Source: Shewanella carassii (lineage in GTDB: Bacteria > Pseudomonadota > Gammaproteobacteria > Enterobacterales > Shewanellaceae). From it: a stretch of 64,000 nucleotides of DNA. Within the stretch, counting starts at the first letter, position 1. Every line of letters begins with the position of its first letter. The position numbers and the translations under genes are program-made. Shown piece by piece: positions 56,826 to 64,000 of this stretch. The notes beneath the pieces are model-generated. The model saw only the letters and a list, made by a program, of their open reading frames with translations, made no database searches and had not been told where the DNA came from. The stretch covers positions 124,001-188,000 of the forward strand of contig NZ_NGVS01000013.1 of NCBI RefSeq assembly GCF_002777975.1, in the 5' to 3' direction.

Positions 56826-56876
56826 CTGGGTATTGGCTGCAGCTTAGCCAATACCCAGGCACAGGATTGTCTGTGC
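56826..56876. repeat. strong hairpin pair in the dtp-TetR gap
   Basis: CTGGGTATTGGCT / AGCCAATACCCAG, 13 perfect pairs around a 7-base loop (56826-56858). It is followed at once by GCACAG / CTGTGC (56859-56876). No T-run, so not a simple terminator. Confidence 0.6.
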
Positions 56877-56953
56877 AAAAGGTTGTTCTTGGCGGCGCCG
56901 CTATCGGGGAAGGGAATAACTTGGTTTCCGGCGGTTTTTTCATCAGCAATGAA

Positions 56954-56979
56954 AAAGACCCAACTCACGTTGGGTCTTT
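56954..56979 (-). terminator. terminator of the POT transporter gene
   Basis: AAAGACCCAAC / GTTGGGTCTTT stem with a 4-base loop. On the minus strand it ends in a run of five T. Confidence 0.85.
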
Positions 56980-57029
56980 GGAGGGGGGAAATCAATGAGG
57001 TTTTGCCGCTCAGGTTGGCGGCAAACGCC

Positions 57030-58589
57030 TTAACCCTGTTGCGGTTCCACTGCCCGATAATGATCCTGCATGGTGTAAGAGCGGGCGTAGAGCGCAAACA
57101 CCAAGGCGGCCAGCAGGGCGAAGCCGGCGAAGAAGAACATCTGGAAGGCGGTGACACTCAGGCCGGTTTCGGCAATCTGATTGGTCACGGCATCGCTCTT
57201 GACGCTGGCGTTGGCTAATAGCACCCAGAGGTTGCCCACAGTGACCGATAGGGTCCAGAAACTCATGATGCTGCCTTTCATCGACTTGGGTGCCTGGCTG
57301 TAGGCAAACTCCAATCCGGTGGCAGAAACCAGTACTTCACCGAAAGTCAGCAGCGCGTAAGGTAGCACCTGCCAGGTGATAGACATGGGGGTGCCGCCAT
57401 CCATCATCAGCTGAATGCTGCCTATTACTATCCAGGAAAGGCCGGAGAAAGCGATACCTGCACCCATTTTACGCAGGGCATTGAGGCGCATGCCGCTGCG
57501 CTCCAGCATGGGGTAAAGCACAAAGTTATTAAAGGGGATCAGCAGCATAACCAGCAGTGGGTTGAGTGCTTGCATCATGGCCGGTTCAAACCAGTCCGGC
57601 TTGACCATGTCGTTGGCCTGTAAAATCCAGGTGGAAGCCTTTTGATCGAACAGTGACCAGAAGGGAGTGACCAAGGCAAACAGGATTAAGATGCGGAATA
57701 CGGCGCGCACACCGTCCACCGCCTCGAGCGGATGTTGATTGCGGGCCCGCTCCAGCTGCATGGAGGCGCCTATGCCGACAAAGCCCATCAAGAGCACCAT
57801 CGCCAGACAGAGCGCGGTCACCACTCCCAGGCTGTCGTATTGGGTGAGAGAAAACAGCGCCAGCACTATGCCTATGGCACTCAGCAGCAAACCTGTATTG
57901 GCCTTGCCGGGTACCGGAGTGAAGATGGCGCTCTTGAGCACCGGCAGGAAGCCGTGTGGATCTTTGGGCTCGGGTTGCTGGTGGACATAACGTTTACGGC
58001 CGCCCCAGAAGAATACCGTGGCGATAAACATCAGTACCCCTGGGATACCGAAGGCCACCGAAGGGCCGAAGAATTTCAGCAGCAGCGGCATCGACAGCGA
58101 GGCGAAGAAGGAGCCGAAGTTGATGGTGAAATAGAACATGTCGAAGGCTTTTTGCGCCAACGACTTATTGCTCTGATCGAACTGATCGCCCATGAACGAG
58201 GACACTAGCGGCTTGATGCCGCCCGAGCCCAAGGCTATCAGGAACAGGCCTGAGTAGAAGCCGGTTTTGCTGGTTTCGAAAATCGCCAGGAAGGCATGGC
58301 CAATCACATAGACTATGCTAAGCCATAAAATGGTGTGGTATTTGCCGAAGAAACGGTCGGCCAACCAGCCCCCCAAGAGAGGGAAGAAATACACCCCGAT
58401 CACAAAGGAGTGGAACACATCTTTGGCCTCACCCTGACGCAGTTCTTCCGGCACCGACAGCAGCAGAGCCGTCATCAGGAAGGGGGTCAGAATGTTGCGC
58501 ATACCGTAAAAACTGAAACGCTCGCAGGCTTCACTGGCAATGATAAAAGGGATCTGTCGCGGCCAACGCGCAGAGGAAGGTGAGCTCAT
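57030..58589 (-). CDS. POT-family proton-coupled di/tripeptide transporter
   Basis: 519 residues with 12-14 membrane helices. The POT proton-coupling motif is EACERFSFYG near residues 20-29. The PTR2 signatures GGWLADRFFGKYHTI and SGGIKPLVSSFMGDQF follow. It imports small peptides with protons. It belongs to the DtpA/YdgR-like group, but which Dtp is not decided. It is monocistronic, with terminator at 56954. Confidence 0.9.
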   Translation of the reverse strand: MSSPSSARWPRQIPFIIASEACERFSFYGMRNILTPFLMTALLLSVPEELRQGEAKDVFHSFVIGVYFFPLLGGWLADRFFGKYHTILWLSIVYVIGHAFLAIFETSKTGFYSGLFLIALGSGGIKPLVSSFMGDQFDQSNKSLAQKAFDMFYFTINFGSFFASLSMPLLLKFFGPSVAFGIPGVLMFIATVFFWGGRKRYVHQQPEPKDPHGFLPVLKSAIFTPVPGKANTGLLLSAIGIVLALFSLTQYDSLGVVTALCLAMVLLMGFVGIGASMQLERARNQHPLEAVDGVRAVFRILILFALVTPFWSLFDQKASTWILQANDMVKPDWFEPAMMQALNPLLVMLLIPFNNFVLYPMLERSGMRLNALRKMGAGIAFSGLSWIVIGSIQLMMDGGTPMSITWQVLPYALLTFGEVLVSATGLEFAYSQAPKSMKGSIMSFWTLSVTVGNLWVLLANASVKSDAVTNQIAETGLSVTAFQMFFFAGFALLAALVFALYARSYTMQDHYRAVEPQQG

Positions 58590-58814
58590 AATGTACCTTG
58601 GTTATTGTCGATTCTAATAAAGGTTGCAGCTATATGCGCATAATCCGGCTTTCCATTCAACTCTGGAGCTTGGCAAAAGCGTATTTTTTGTGAGCTTGAG
58701 TACAAATTTGCATCGAAAGTCATGAAAAGGGCAAACTGATTACTCGCATTGGCAGCGGCATTGAGCTGTCATCATAGCGCCACGCTAAACCAAGGCTATC
58801 GGGAGCCAGGCACC

Positions 58815-59999
58815 ATGGGTACACCTTTGTATGGACCATTGACCATCGCTGAATGGCTCAGGCTCAACCTGCAGCGCCAGGGCTTGTTGCAACCGGCGGC
58901 ATCGGCGGCGGCCATGATCCATCAACTGGGCTATGTGCAGATAGATTCCATCAATGTGGTCGAGCGGGCTCATCACCATGTGCTGCATAGCCGGTTGCCC
59001 GGTTATCACCCCGAGCAGCTGCAACAGGCTATGGCCGATAAAGAGGTGTTCGAGTACTGGGCTCACGCCGCGGCCTACCTGCCCATGAGTGACTACAGGT
59101 ACAGCCTGCAACGCAAACGGCAACTGAGTCAGGGGGATAAACACTGGTTTGAACCGGACGAGCCCTTGATGCGGGAAGTGCTTGCCAGAGTGCGCGCCGA
59201 GGGGCCGCTCAAGGCCAGTGATTTTGAACACTCAAGTGATCCGCGTGGCAGTTGGTGGGACTGGAAACCGGCCAAGAAGGCGCTGGAACAGCTGTTTATG
59301 CGCGGCGAGTTAATGGTGCTGCGGCGTGAACGGTTTCAAAAGGTTTATGATTTGGCCGAGCGGGTGCTCCCGCCGGGGATAGATACCCGGGTGCCCGACG
59401 ATGATGAGTTTGGCCGGTATCTGGTGAACCGCTTTCTCAATGCCAACGGTTTTGGCTCAGAGGCCCAGTTTGCCTATCTGCGTAAAGGCATGCGGCTGGT
59501 TATCAAGCGGGTGTTGGCCCAAGGGCTGGAGGCCGGTGAACTGCAGCACTTTAAGGTCGATGGTCAGCAGTATTTCTGCCCGGCAGAACTGAGTGCGCCG
59601 CCCATGATCCCGGATCGGGTCTGGCTGCTCAATCCCTTCGATAACCTGGTTATTCAACGTAACCGCTTAAAGCAATGGTTTGGCTTTGACTATCAACTGG
59701 AGGTGTACCTGCCGCAGGAAAAGCGAGTTTACGGCTATTTCAGCCTGGCCATCCTCTGGCGCCAGCAGTTTATCGGCCGGGTCGACGTCAAGGCCGACCG
59801 GCCGCGCCAATGCCTATTGTTGCAAAACCTGGTGTTGGAGCCTGAGTATGCCAATCGGCCTTTGGATGATGGATTGCTGGCCGAGCTTACCAGGGCCATT
59901 GCCGACTATGCCCGTTTCAATGCCTGCGAGCGTTGGAAGTTGGTGCGCAGTAATCACAAGGAGCTAAAGCAGCGCTGGCGCCGTTTGCAAAGTTTATAG
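58815..59999 (+). CDS. winged-helix DNA repair-type protein, YcaQ family (HTH_42)
   Basis: 394 residues. LGYVQIDSINVVERAHHHVLHSR (about 36-58), HAAAYLPM and the later AELSAPPMIPDRVWLLNPFDNLV region fit the YcaQ/AlkX family. E. coli YcaQ is a DNA glycosylase that unhooks interstrand crosslinks, and this protein probably does likewise. The ATG at 58815 is chosen because it starts the conserved part. It is divergent from the POT gene. Confidence 0.78.
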   Translation: MGTPLYGPLTIAEWLRLNLQRQGLLQPAASAAAMIHQLGYVQIDSINVVERAHHHVLHSRLPGYHPEQLQQAMADKEVFEYWAHAAAYLPMSDYRYSLQRKRQLSQGDKHWFEPDEPLMREVLARVRAEGPLKASDFEHSSDPRGSWWDWKPAKKALEQLFMRGELMVLRRERFQKVYDLAERVLPPGIDTRVPDDDEFGRYLVNRFLNANGFGSEAQFAYLRKGMRLVIKRVLAQGLEAGELQHFKVDGQQYFCPAELSAPPMIPDRVWLLNPFDNLVIQRNRLKQWFGFDYQLEVYLPQEKRVYGYFSLAILWRQQFIGRVDVKADRPRQCLLLQNLVLEPEYANRPLDDGLLAELTRAIADYARFNACERWKLVRSNHKELKQRWRRLQSL

Positions 60000-60157
60000 T
60001 GCCAACTCGGCTCTGTGCCTGCCTTAAAATAGCCGTGTAGTTGGCTGAGAGGAGTGTGGCATTTTGGTAAACAAATCCCCGCAAGCGGACTTTTGTCCTC
60101 AAGGCTTTTTTGGCGTCGCCGGTAGACTCGGGCCAGTTTTTATCCGAGGAACAGCTT

Positions 60158-60856
60158 ATGACAGCACATATCAACGCCGCCAAAGGCGATTTTGCCAAGA
60201 CAGTTATCATGCCCGGCGATCCTTTGCGGGCCAAATACATTGCCGAGCACTTTCTCGATGATGCCCGCGAGGTGACTTCGGTGCGCAATATGCTGGGTTA
60301 TACCGGCAGTTGGCAGGGTAAGCCGGTTTCCGTAATGGGCCACGGCATGGGGATCCCCTCCATGGTGCTTTATGGTCATGAGCTGATCAACGACTTCGGG
60401 GTTGAGCGTATCATTCGGGTGGGTAGCCTGGGGGCGACCCAGCGTCAGGTGCAGATGCGTGATGTGATCCTGGCTCAGGCGGCAGGGACAGATTCAGTCA
60501 CCAACGCCAAGCGCAGCGCAGGTTATCATATGCCGACTTCGGCCAGCTTCCCGCTGCTGCTCAAGGCCTGGGAACAAGCCAAGGCCCAAGGGCTGAATGT
60601 CAGGGTGGGCAATGTGTTCAGCGGCGATCTCTACTATGACCCGGATGAAGATCTGATCCCGGCGCTGGAGCGCTTCGGCATTCTGGGAATAGATATGGAA
60701 GTGGCCGGTCTCTATGGCCTAGCGCAGCAGTTCGGTATCGAGGCCTTGGCGATTCTGACCGTATCGGATCACTGCCTCACAGGTGAAGAAACCAGTGCCG
60801 AAGAGCGCCAGCTGTCGTTTAACCAGATGATCTCGCTGGCGCTGGCCGTGGCCTAA
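60158..60856 (+). CDS. deoD: purine nucleoside phosphorylase DeoD-type, divergent
   Basis: 232 residues. Key residues by comparison to E. coli DeoD: H4, R24 in GDPLRAKYIAE, R43 in VRNM and the D204-equivalent in VSDH are present. It has LGIDMEVAG where E. coli has LGVEMEAAG, RVGSLGAT instead of RVGSCGAV, and SDHCLT for SDHIRT. It splits purine (deoxy)nucleosides with phosphate. It is not next to deoCAB here, so it may be a second copy. The MITE-like element begins in its stop codon. Confidence 0.85.
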   Translation: MTAHINAAKGDFAKTVIMPGDPLRAKYIAEHFLDDAREVTSVRNMLGYTGSWQGKPVSVMGHGMGIPSMVLYGHELINDFGVERIIRVGSLGATQRQVQMRDVILAQAAGTDSVTNAKRSAGYHMPTSASFPLLLKAWEQAKAQGLNVRVGNVFSGDLYYDPDEDLIPALERFGILGIDMEVAGLYGLAQQFGIEALAILTVSDHCLTGEETSAEERQLSFNQMISLALAVA

Positions 60857-61060
60857 GGAAGGTGCAAACAAGTCCCATGTGTGCTCTGCGTCGGCTTACG
60901 GGCCTGGATGCAAGGCGTGGTTCACAGCAACCGGCTCTCTGCGTTATCTGACTTCGACAGGCCCCGGCATGCCTTCAGTCAGATGCCTTGAACGCCAATT
61001 GCTGTGCAAGCCACTCTCTACAAAAGAGAAGGCAACGAGGACTTATTCGCACCTTCCCTA
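60854..61060 (+). mobile_element. MITE-like element with terminal inverted repeats (207 bp)
   Basis: Left end TAAGGAAGGTGCAAACAAGT and right end (inverse) TAGGGAAGGTGCGAATAAGT, matching at 17 of 20 positions here. The left end supplies the TAA stop of deoD. There is no coding capacity for a transposase. Parts recur at 12652 and 53759. Confidence 0.65.
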
Positions 61061-61082
61061 ATACGTTGATGGATGATAAGAA

Positions 61083-62255
61083 ATGAATAATAAAATCACA
61101 CTGACGGCCATCAGTTTTCTGGCCAACTTTATCATGGCGGGTTTTGCCTCTCAGTTCGGTATGTTGATAGAGCCGATAGCCACCCGCTTCGGAGCCGATG
61201 TCAACGATGTGGCTTCAATCTTCTCACTGCTGAACGGCGGCGCCCTAGCGGGCACTGTTGTGGCCTTTTTGTTGATTGAAAAGGTCGGTATCAAGCCGAT
61301 GACACTGCTGAGCTATGCCGTTATCTTCCTGTCGGCGCTGGCGCTGCATTTTGGCTCTTCGTTGACCGTGGTTATGGTGGCCATGACGCTGGTGGGTTTG
61401 TGCGGCGGCATCGGCCTGTGTATCGCTGGTACTCTGGTGGTGTCCCTGTGGCAGGAGCGAATCCAGTCCACCATGCTGGTGGTGCAGGATGCCACCTTTA
61501 ACGTGGCCGGGGTGGTGTTTCCGTTGATCACCACTTATGCCCTAACGCACTCCATGGCCTGGAGTTACAGCTATCTGGCGGTAGGCCTGGTGGCCTTGCT
61601 GACCCTGGCACTGGCGGCCTTCACCTCTTTCAGCCGGGTACAGGGCCAGGGTGAACAGGCGCAGTCCGCTCAGCGTTCCGAATGGAACTTCGGTATTATC
61701 AGCGGCGGTCTGGGGCTGTTTCTGGGCATGTTGGCGCTCTATACCTTCCTCACTTGGGCGCCTATGTTTGTGAAACAGAAGTTTGAGATCCCGTTTGAAG
61801 AGGCGGGCAATATCATCACCCAGTACTGGTCGGCGGCGTTGGTGGGCGCCTTGATCTCAACCCTGATAGTGACCCGGATGCAGATCCGCCACTTCCTGTT
61901 GATGATCATCTCGTTGGCATTGTTGCTCACCAGCTGGATTGTCAGCTGTGGCGATCTGGAAACCCTGGGGTACCTGACCTATGGCTACGGCTTTGTCTGC
62001 GCCGCGCTCTATAACGCCTTTATCGCCTATGGGGTTTCCTTTGTGAAACAAGCCAGTAGCCGCAATGTGTCTTTCATTCTGATCAGCGGCAGTGCCGGCG
62101 CCATGTTCAGCCCGGCGATTAGCTCAATGGCGGAAAAGATAGTGGGCTTGCAGACCGTCATGTATGCCATTCCTGTGCTCTACGGGGTGATCTTGCTGAT
62201 GCTGCTGGTGTCCAATTTGGGCTTTAAGCGTCAGGCCGAGGCGGCTGCGGTCTGA
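61083..62255 (+). CDS. tsgA: MFS transporter, TsgA-like
   Basis: 390 residues with 12 hydrophobic helices and length close to E. coli TsgA (393). It starts MNNKITLTAISFLANFIMAG and shows the family's IEPIATRF and GFVCAALYNAFIAYGVSF segments. TsgA is an inner-membrane transporter of unknown substrate. It converges on the Crp/Fnr gene, with only 30 bp between them. Confidence 0.78.
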   Translation: MNNKITLTAISFLANFIMAGFASQFGMLIEPIATRFGADVNDVASIFSLLNGGALAGTVVAFLLIEKVGIKPMTLLSYAVIFLSALALHFGSSLTVVMVAMTLVGLCGGIGLCIAGTLVVSLWQERIQSTMLVVQDATFNVAGVVFPLITTYALTHSMAWSYSYLAVGLVALLTLALAAFTSFSRVQGQGEQAQSAQRSEWNFGIISGGLGLFLGMLALYTFLTWAPMFVKQKFEIPFEEAGNIITQYWSAALVGALISTLIVTRMQIRHFLLMIISLALLLTSWIVSCGDLETLGYLTYGYGFVCAALYNAFIAYGVSFVKQASSRNVSFILISGSAGAMFSPAISSMAEKIVGLQTVMYAIPVLYGVILLMLLVSNLGFKRQAEAAAV

Positions 62256-62285
62256 GCCTGAAGATCTTCTCAGCGAATAGGGGAG

Positions 62286-62969
62286 CTAAAGCTCCCCTTG
62301 TTCGACAAAATCCTGCAGCGCCTTGAGATCCATTATCTCCAGCTTGCCCTTGCTGCGCCGAACCAATCCGGCATCTTCCAGCGATTGTATCGCCCGGCGA
62401 TAAACTCTGGCGGTAGTGCCGAAACGCTCAGCCTCCAGATAGCCCTTATTGAACCCAGATACCGGCAGGTCATCCAGCTGCTGGTGATAGAGGTCGTAGG
62501 CAATGTTGTAGCTGATGGGGTAGAGCATTCGTCGGGTGAAAATGTCTACTGTGTCCTGATAATCTATGGCGATGGCACTGGCGAAAAACAGCGCCAGCCT
62601 GGGGTGCTCACCCAGGGCCTGCTGCAGCTTGTCGGCGGGAATAATGCCGCAGGTCAGTGGGGTTTGTGCCAGAATGTCCAACTGGCAGGGGTTTTGGGTG
62701 AAAAACTCCATTTCACCGAATAGCTGCGAGTCACATTTCAGGGTGCCGAGTTGAAAGTTGCGGCCGTTGCGGGCGCTGTAGCTCATGGCGATTTTGCCAC
62801 TGGGCACCAGTACCAGTTGATTCAGCTTCTGCCCCTGCTGCATCAAGGCTTCTCCCGGCGCAAAGCGGCGCTGCTCGCTGACGCAACTGAGCAATACCCG
62901 CTCCACGAGAGGGTAGTCTGATTGCCATTCCTGGGAGTATCTGCCTTGGGTAAGAGGTTTAAGCTGCAT
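62286..62969 (-). CDS. Crp/Fnr-family transcriptional regulator
   Basis: 227 residues. N-terminal cyclic-nucleotide-binding-type barrel (about 20-130; LVPSGKIAMSY, SQLFGEMEFF) and C-terminal winged helix (about 165-225; AERFGTTARVYRRAIQSLEDAGLVRR). No cysteine cluster for an FNR iron-sulfur site at the N-terminus. The ligand is unknown; it resembles YeiL-type regulators. The stop lies inside the GGGGAGC/GCTCCCC hairpin. Confidence 0.85.
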   Translation of the reverse strand: MQLKPLTQGRYSQEWQSDYPLVERVLLSCVSEQRRFAPGEALMQQGQKLNQLVLVPSGKIAMSYSARNGRNFQLGTLKCDSQLFGEMEFFTQNPCQLDILAQTPLTCGIIPADKLQQALGEHPRLALFFASAIAIDYQDTVDIFTRRMLYPISYNIAYDLYHQQLDDLPVSGFNKGYLEAERFGTTARVYRRAIQSLEDAGLVRRSKGKLEIMDLKALQDFVEQGEL

Positions 62970-63125
62970 CTTGGGGTCGAAAACTGGGGCTTGGTGGGGG
63001 AATTATCCTGCCAATGGCGCAGATGGCAAGCAAGGATTGGTTGCAGCAGCGGTTTCAGGATTGACCTTTGTCGTCAATCATGGAACCCTATCGGCATTCT
63101 TGGGCCATACAGAGCAAAGTGCAGC

Positions 63126-63530
63126 ATGGGGTTTTCACTCGGTGTTAACCGCTTCTCCCTCAGAGACAGGGCGCTGGTGTCATTGATCATCAGTCTGCTG
63201 GTGATTCTGCTCTGTTTTGGTCAGCAGCTTTCGCTGTTTGGCTCCTGCCCACTCAAGGCTCAGCATCAACTGACGCAACTTGGTGTTGATACTGCGCCGA
63301 CTCACGCCAATGATGCGGGCAAGGCGCAGCTCAATGAAGAGCCCTGCCATCTGTCTTCCCATATGCTGAACCTGCAACCTGTGGTACTGCAACTTGGACT
63401 CACTGCCCTGTTGCTGTTTCTGCTGTTGCTCAACTGGCTCGGCAGTACCCGGCCTTTCAGTGTTTATCTCTCTCACCCCATAGTCTCCAAACGAAGGCGA
63501 CACTCAGTGTTGTGCGTGTATCTGGAATGA
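63126..63530 (+). CDS. small membrane protein of unknown function
   Basis: 134 residues from the ATG at 63126. Two hydrophobic segments (about 16-36 and 88-106) bracket a polar loop with two cysteines and several histidines. No family recognised. The frame is open further 5' but the upstream part looks non-coding. It precedes the DsbD/ScsB-like gene by 62 bp, so it may belong to a redox or copper-stress operon. Confidence 0.5.
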   Translation: MGFSLGVNRFSLRDRALVSLIISLLVILLCFGQQLSLFGSCPLKAQHQLTQLGVDTAPTHANDAGKAQLNEEPCHLSSHMLNLQPVVLQLGLTALLLFLLLLNWLGSTRPFSVYLSHPIVSKRRRHSVLCVYLE

Positions 63531-63592
63531 AAACATCCTGAACTTTTGCCGGTTAACACCGGGTTCTGATGTTTTGTTTTGGAGCTAATTTC

Positions 63593-64000
63593 ATGTATTT
63601 AAAAAGAATATGGCATGCCTTCGCGGTATGTCTGATGCTGCTCAGCCAAGTTGCATTGGCAGAGCCGCTGAGCAGTGGCTGGCTCAAGCACCCGGATCAT
63701 CCTCCGGTGAAGGTGCAACTGACGCTGGCCGATGTCGATGCCAGCCAAGCCGGTGAGCTCAACGCCCTGTTGGATGTGGCCTTGAGCGGCGACTGGAAAA
63801 CCTACTGGCGCGCGCCGGGGGAAGGCGGGATCCCGCCGACTCTGGACTGGTCCGCCTCGGAGAATATTGCCACGGTCGACTGGCACTGGCCCTTGCCGCA
63901 GCGCTATGTGTTGCAGGGCATAGAAACCCTGGGTTACAAGGGCGATACCCTGTTTCCACTGACTATTCGCCTCAAGGACCCCGGGCAGCCGTTTCGGCTC
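63593..64000 (+). CDS. DsbD/ScsB-like thiol-disulfide interchange protein (5' part)
   Basis: 136 codons are visible. The protein starts MYLKRIWHAFAVCLMLLSQ with a signal peptide ending near VALA|EP at 21-22. SGWLKHPDHPPVKVQL and SGDWKTYWRAPGEGGIPPTLDW follow, typical of the N-terminal domain of ScsB-type DsbD proteins. The catalytic cysteine domains lie beyond the window edge. ScsB proteins bring reducing power to the periplasm and are linked to copper tolerance. GGAG at 63581 sets the ATG. Confidence 0.82.
   Translation, partial: MYLKRIWHAFAVCLMLLSQVALAEPLSSGWLKHPDHPPVKVQLTLADVDASQAGELNALLDVALSGDWKTYWRAPGEGGIPPTLDWSASENIATVDWHWPLPQRYVLQGIETLGYKGDTLFPLTIRLKDPGQPFRL

Larger units (their letters stand above)
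56117..57029. other. 0.9-kb palindrome-rich intergenic region without convincing genes
   Basis: The first 150 bp are very AT-rich and should hold the TetR-gene promoter. From 56270 on base composition changes and several dyads follow (see the separate entries). Open frames here have no recognisable protein and cross the dyads. Confidence 0.6.

Noticed and set aside
56276..57218. Open frames in the palindrome-rich gap (84, 179 and 118 codons)
   Set aside because: They cross strong dyads, lack ribosome sites and show no protein-like pattern; one overlaps the 3' end of the POT gene.
58590..58814. CRP site before the POT transporter or ycaQ-like gene
   Set aside because: TGTGA is present but the second half-site (GTACA) fits poorly.

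Overview
The window is chromosomal DNA of a gamma-proteobacterium, almost certainly a Shewanella. Evidence: housekeeping blocks in the order familiar from E. coli and Shewanella (tolC / nudF-yqiB-cpdA-yqiA-parE ... parC; mscM-psd-rsgA-orn-tRNA-Gly; nnr-tsaE-amiB-mutL-miaA-hfq-hflX-hflK-hflC), a petABC bc1 operon followed by sspAB, and a TIGR04219-type outer-membrane protein. The species cannot be fixed from the sequence alone. No phage, integrase, transposase gene, rRNA or CRISPR array was seen.

Layout. 0-4 kb: crotonase fragment, periplasmic copper chaperone, DUF2333 protein, outer-membrane barrel, tolC. 4.3-12.3 kb: nudF-yqiB-cpdA-yqiA-parE, a secreted beta-propeller protein and parC, all on the + strand and mostly touching. 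12.3-21 kb: bfd with a candidate Fur box, a hydroxyacid dehydrogenase, a glycerophosphodiesterase, the large mechanosensitive channel mscM, an EamA transporter inserted before psd, and rsgA. 21.1-23.3 kb: orn, then a promoter and nine tRNA-Gly(GCC) genes interleaved with six degenerate tRNA-like copies, mostly in 198-bp units. 23.5-34.2 kb: a small helical protein where E. coli has queG, then nnr to hflC. 34.5-38.2 kb: petABC and sspAB.

38.5-51 kb is the least ordinary part. It holds two tandem paralogous proteins of about 905 residues that I cannot assign, a CoA-transferase, and a 1084-residue protein joining an OmpR/CadC-type winged helix, a STAND-type ATPase, one membrane helix and a long C-terminal helical-repeat region. 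Two DP-EP-like genes follow it, one cytoplasmic and one secreted. Three TTAAC-type direct repeats about 21 bp apart lie in front of the large regulator. I regard this regulator plus DP-EP pair as the best candidate for an undescribed system, probably a membrane-bound STAND transcription regulator controlling its neighbours.

50.7-64 kb: a diguanylate cyclase, a histidine phosphatase, outer-membrane proteins with a DUF2165 membrane protein and a TetR regulator, a 0.9-kb palindrome-rich intergenic stretch, a POT peptide transporter, a YcaQ-like protein, a divergent deoD, a MITE-like element, a TsgA-like transporter, a Crp/Fnr regulator, a small membrane protein and the start of a DsbD/ScsB-like gene. 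Parts of the MITE-like repeat also occur near 12.7 kb and 53.8 kb.
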